Of a stretch of DNA of 9,406 bases, positions 7,120-9,406 are shown piece by piece. Below the pieces are notes generated by a model, which did no database searches, was not told where the DNA came from, and was given only the letters and a program-made list of their open reading frames with translations. Every line of letters starts with the position of its first letter. The first letter of the stretch is position 1. The DNA is from CAYRIF01 sp964424205 (GTDB taxonomy: Bacteria > Bacteroidota > Bacteroidia > Cytophagales > Cyclobacteriaceae), in assembly GCA_964424205.1 (NCBI GenBank), contig CAYRIF010000145.1, positions 1 through 9,406 of the forward strand, given 5' to 3'. The position numbers and the translations under genes were made by a program.

Positions 7120-7587
7120 ATGGCAGGAAAACCAAACTTGTTTTTAGAAGTAAAAAAAATTTTCACAGCATATTTAGAAAATAAAGGGCTGCGAAAAACA
7201 CCGGAACGATTTGCGATTTTAGAAGAAATATATAACCGAGATGGGCATTTTGATGTAGAGTCACTCTATATCAGTATGAAGAACAAAAATTACAGAGTAA
7301 GCAGGGCAACAGTTTACAATAGCTTAGACTTGTTGGTGGAGTGTGATTTGGTCAGTAAGCATCAGTTTGGTAGAAACCTAGCGCAGTACGAAAAATCGTA
7401 TGGTTACAAGCAACACGACCATCTCATTTGTACCGAATGCCATAAGGTAGTGGAATTCTGCGATCCTAGGATACATAATATACAAACAATGGTGGGCGAG
7501 TTGCTGAATTTTGAAATTCTGCACCACTCATTAAATCTCTATGGGGTTTGCGGTGATTGTCAAGCAAAATTGAAAAGCCAAAAATGA
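7120..7587 (+). CDS. Fur-family metal-dependent transcriptional repressor
   Basis: Fur-family proteins are dimeric winged-helix repressors that sense iron, zinc, manganese or peroxide. The 155 residues fit the family. The N-terminal DNA-binding part contains GLRKTPERFAILEEI (23-37), and the recognition helix lies near RVSRATVYNSLDLL (59-72). Candidate regulatory-metal ligands are H43, E91, H99, H101 (QHDHLIC) and E112. The structural zinc site is complete: C104-x2-C107 and C144-x2-C147. The fold is certain, but whether it is Fur, Zur, PerR or another subtype cannot be decided from these residues, so no symbol is given. The ATG fits the family N-terminus and follows a clear promoter. The stop overlaps the next start by four bases (ATGA). 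The palindrome over its promoter suggests autoregulation. Confidence 0.95.
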   Translation: MAGKPNLFLEVKKIFTAYLENKGLRKTPERFAILEEIYNRDGHFDVESLYISMKNKNYRVSRATVYNSLDLLVECDLVSKHQFGRNLAQYEKSYGYKQHDHLICTECHKVVEFCDPRIHNIQTMVGELLNFEILHHSLNLYGVCGDCQAKLKSQK

Positions 7588-7928
7588 AGTACACACATGA
7601 CGTAAAGAAAGGGGTACTGCTATTAAATTTTGAGGGAGATTTGATAGGGGAAAATAATGGATTAGAATTATTGGAGTTAGTGACAGATAAAATCGAGGAA
7701 GAGATCATGCTGTGTGCCATTGATATATCTAAGGTGCGATACATTAACAGTAGTGGCATTGGTGTGCTCATTACCATGTTAACAAAGTTCAGAAATAAAG
7801 GAGGGGAGTTAGTTTTAATAAGCCCTTCTGACCAGGTGAAAAAACTATTAATTATTACAAAGTTGAATGCTATATTTACAATAGCAGATACAAAAGAAGC
7901 AGCAGTTAAAGTATTAAAGGAGCGTTAA
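7584..7928 (+). CDS. STAS-domain protein, probable anti-sigma-factor antagonist
   Basis: This 114-residue protein is a single STAS domain of the SpoIIAA/RsbV type. Such proteins bind a partner, usually a serine kinase/anti-sigma factor, and are switched by serine phosphorylation. The phosphorylation-loop motif is YINSSGIGVL (53-62). By alignment S57 is the likely phosphoserine, and N55 stands where SpoIIAA has aspartate. The first strand (GVLLLNFEGDL, 10-20) and the ELVLISPSDQVKKLLIITKL segment (75-94) complete the fold. The frame is open to a TTG at 7557, but the ATG at 7584 is preferred: it forms an ATGA overlap with the fur stop, implying translational coupling. No kinase or phosphatase partner gene is nearby, so the partner and any sigma-factor link are unknown. 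Confidence 0.88.
   Translation: MKYTHDVKKGVLLLNFEGDLIGENNGLELLELVTDKIEEEIMLCAIDISKVRYINSSGIGVLITMLTKFRNKGGELVLISPSDQVKKLLIITKLNAIFTIADTKEAAVKVLKER
7916..7922 (+). promoter_or_regulatory. Strong ribosome binding site for purA
   Basis: AAAGGAG stands 7 bases before the purA ATG, inside the last codons of the STAS gene. The other genes here have A-rich leaders with little or no Shine-Dalgarno complementarity, as usual in Bacteroidota, so this site stands out. It would let ribosomes reinitiate on purA, which starts one base after the STAS stop. Confidence 0.6.
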
Positions 7929-7929
7929 A

Positions 7930-9201
7930 ATGAAGGTAGATGTTTTGTTAGGCCTGCAGTGGGGCGACGAAGGAAAAGGAAAGATAGTTGACTATTTGGC
8001 ACCAAAGTACAAGGTGGTGTCCAGGTTTCAAGGTGGACCAAATGCGGGACATACATTAATGTTTGATGGCATAAAACACGTGCTTCATCAAATTCCTTCT
8101 GGGATTTTTAGAAAAGACATCAAAAATATTGTTGGGAATGGTGTGGTCTTAGACCCGGTAATTTTCAGAAAAGAAATCGAAGCGTTGGACAAGTTTGATT
8201 TGAAGGTTCGTGACAATTTATTTATTTCAAAAAAAGCACAGCTTATTCTTCCTACGCATCGCTTGCTAGACGAGGCATATGAAGAGTCAAAAGGAAAGGA
8301 TAAAATTGGCTCGACCAAAAAAGGAATTGGACCAACCTATCAAGATAAAGTAGCCCGACTAGGATTACGTGTCGGTGATATTTTATCCGACTCCTTTAAA
8401 AACAAATATGATAAATTAGTAAAATCTCACAAGTCAATATTGGCGTTTTATAATTTTGATTATAACCTTACCGAATTAGATGCTGCTTTTTTTGAGGCGG
8501 TAGAATATTTAAAAGGATTTACTTTGGTAGACTCAGAGTACGTTATTAATGATGCTTTGGAGGCCAATGAAGCGATCTTAGCAGAAGGGGCACAGGGTTC
8601 ATTGCTAGATGTAGATTTTGGAAGCTACCCTTTTGTTACAAGTTCCAATACCATGGTGGCAGGCGCCTGTACAGGTTTAGGGGTTGCTCCGAGTAAGATT
8701 GGTGAAGTCTTTGGCATATTCAAAGCATATTGCACCAGAGTGGGTAGCGGCCCCTTTCCTACAGAGTTGTTTGATGAGGTAGGAGAAAGCATGCAAAAAG
8801 AAGGCAATGAGTTTGGAGCCACCACTGGTCGCCCTAGAAGGTGTGGTTGGTTAGACCTACCATCTCTAAAGTATACCATCATGATAAATGGCGTTACACA
8901 GCTTTTTATGATGAAAGCAGATGTGCTAAATATTTTTGAAGAAATAAAGGTTTGCACTGAATTTAAACTGAGCGACGGTACTATTACAGACCATCTACCT
9001 TTTGATGTATCTAATGACAACCTAACACCTGTTTACAAAACTTTTAAGGGATGGAACCAAAGCTTGTCACATTGCAATAGTGTTGATTCTTTACCTGAAG
9101 AATTGACTGCTTATATTGAATTTTTGGAAAAAGAATTAAAGACCCCCATTAACATCATATCTATTGGTCCTGACCGAAGCGAGACGATTATGCGAGATTA
9201 G
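7930..9201 (+). CDS. purA: Adenylosuccinate synthetase
   Basis: PurA joins IMP and aspartate using GTP to form adenylosuccinate, the first committed step from IMP to AMP, in the cytoplasm. The 423 residues match the usual length. The GTP-binding motif GLQWGDEGKGK (8-18) contains the catalytic D13; GGPNAGHT (35-42) contains H41. Both have the same numbers as in E. coli PurA. Further signatures are VGNGVVLDP (68-76), GSTKKGIGPTYQDKVAR (127-143, with R143), EGAQGSLLDVDFG (219-231), TRVGSGPFPTE (269-279), TTGRPRRCGWLD (298-309), MKADVLN (328-334, guanine recognition) and the C-terminal SIGPDRSETI (411-420). Nothing is missing or disrupted. The start is an ATG with a good ribosome binding site, one base after the STAS stop, so it is the last gene seen in the fur operon. 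Confidence 0.98.
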   Translation: MKVDVLLGLQWGDEGKGKIVDYLAPKYKVVSRFQGGPNAGHTLMFDGIKHVLHQIPSGIFRKDIKNIVGNGVVLDPVIFRKEIEALDKFDLKVRDNLFISKKAQLILPTHRLLDEAYEESKGKDKIGSTKKGIGPTYQDKVARLGLRVGDILSDSFKNKYDKLVKSHKSILAFYNFDYNLTELDAAFFEAVEYLKGFTLVDSEYVINDALEANEAILAEGAQGSLLDVDFGSYPFVTSSNTMVAGACTGLGVAPSKIGEVFGIFKAYCTRVGSGPFPTELFDEVGESMQKEGNEFGATTGRPRRCGWLDLPSLKYTIMINGVTQLFMMKADVLNIFEEIKVCTEFKLSDGTITDHLPFDVSNDNLTPVYKTFKGWNQSLSHCNSVDSLPEELTAYIEFLEKELKTPINIISIGPDRSETIMRD

Positions 9202-9406
9202 ATATTTGTATTGCATTAATACTATTGTTTAAATAACAGAAAAAGCACATGATAATTTTGCTGTAAATTTTCTAACAAATATATTTTTCAAAAAAATTTT
9301 CACAAAAAAACCGATAAGAGCACATATTTAGAGGAGTATTTGAGATAAATCAAAAATAATCAAATTATTTCCGTATAGATATTTGCAAAGTAAAAAAATC
9401 TTATTA
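9202..9406. other. AT-rich noncoding tail downstream of purA
   Basis: No gene is visible in these 205 bases. A weak AT hairpin (GTATT at 9208-9212 with AATAC at 9218-9222) is followed by ATTGTTT and might help end the purA transcript, but it is poor as a terminator. Near the right end, GATATTTG (9378-9385) is one base short of the -7 consensus TAnnTTTG and may belong to a promoter for a gene beyond the window. No suitable -33 box is seen. Confidence 0.3.

Noticed and set aside
7557..7583. TTG start nine codons upstream for the STAS protein
   Set aside because: The extra residues are read inside the fur reading region and do not belong to the STAS fold. The ATG in the ATGA overlap is the better start.
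7797..7806. Shine-Dalgarno-like AAAGGAGG inside the STAS gene
   Set aside because: No start codon follows at a useful distance. It arises from the lysine and glycine codons of the protein.

Overview
The window looks like a chromosomal housekeeping segment of a Bacteroidota bacterium, most likely of the Cytophagales/Flammeovirgaceae type. The evidence is AT-rich DNA, two promoters close to the Bacteroidota consensus (TTTG, about 19 bases, TAnnTTTG), mostly A-rich leaders without Shine-Dalgarno sites, and protein sequences of the Bacteroidota kind (the long N-terminus of ClpP, the trigger factor beginning MNIVLDKKS, the MMKADVLN motif of PurA). No mobile element, phage gene, CRISPR array or toxin/defence gene is visible. 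I assign the phylum with good confidence and the order only tentatively, because no search could be run.

Left half (38-4768, minus strand). Reading in the direction of transcription, the order is tRNA-Leu(TAG), a hairpin terminator, tig (trigger factor), a structured 180-base spacer ending in a terminator, clpP, a spacer of 7-base repeats, clpX, and an AraC-family regulator. tig-clpP-clpX is the classic protein-quality-control cluster: trigger factor receives nascent chains at the ribosome, and ClpX unfolds substrates into the ClpP protease. The AraC-type gene follows clpX on the same strand but shows no obvious functional link to it.

Right half (4839-9201, plus strand). rel (a bifunctional (p)ppGpp synthetase/hydrolase) is followed by a fur-family repressor gene, a small STAS-domain (anti-sigma-factor antagonist) gene and purA (adenylosuccinate synthetase). 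fur and the STAS gene overlap by 4 bases, and the STAS gene and purA are 1 base apart, so these three are almost certainly one operon. fur has its own promoter, overlapped by a 21-bp palindrome that is a good candidate for an autoregulatory operator. PurA is a known target of (p)ppGpp inhibition in other bacteria, so the gene order places the alarmone enzyme next to one of its metabolic targets.

The genes themselves are conventional. The points worth a second look are in the spacers: the heptad repeats between clpP and clpX, the structured element downstream of tig, the lack of any ATG start and any clear promoter for tig, and the palindrome at the fur promoter. I see no convincing undescribed system here.
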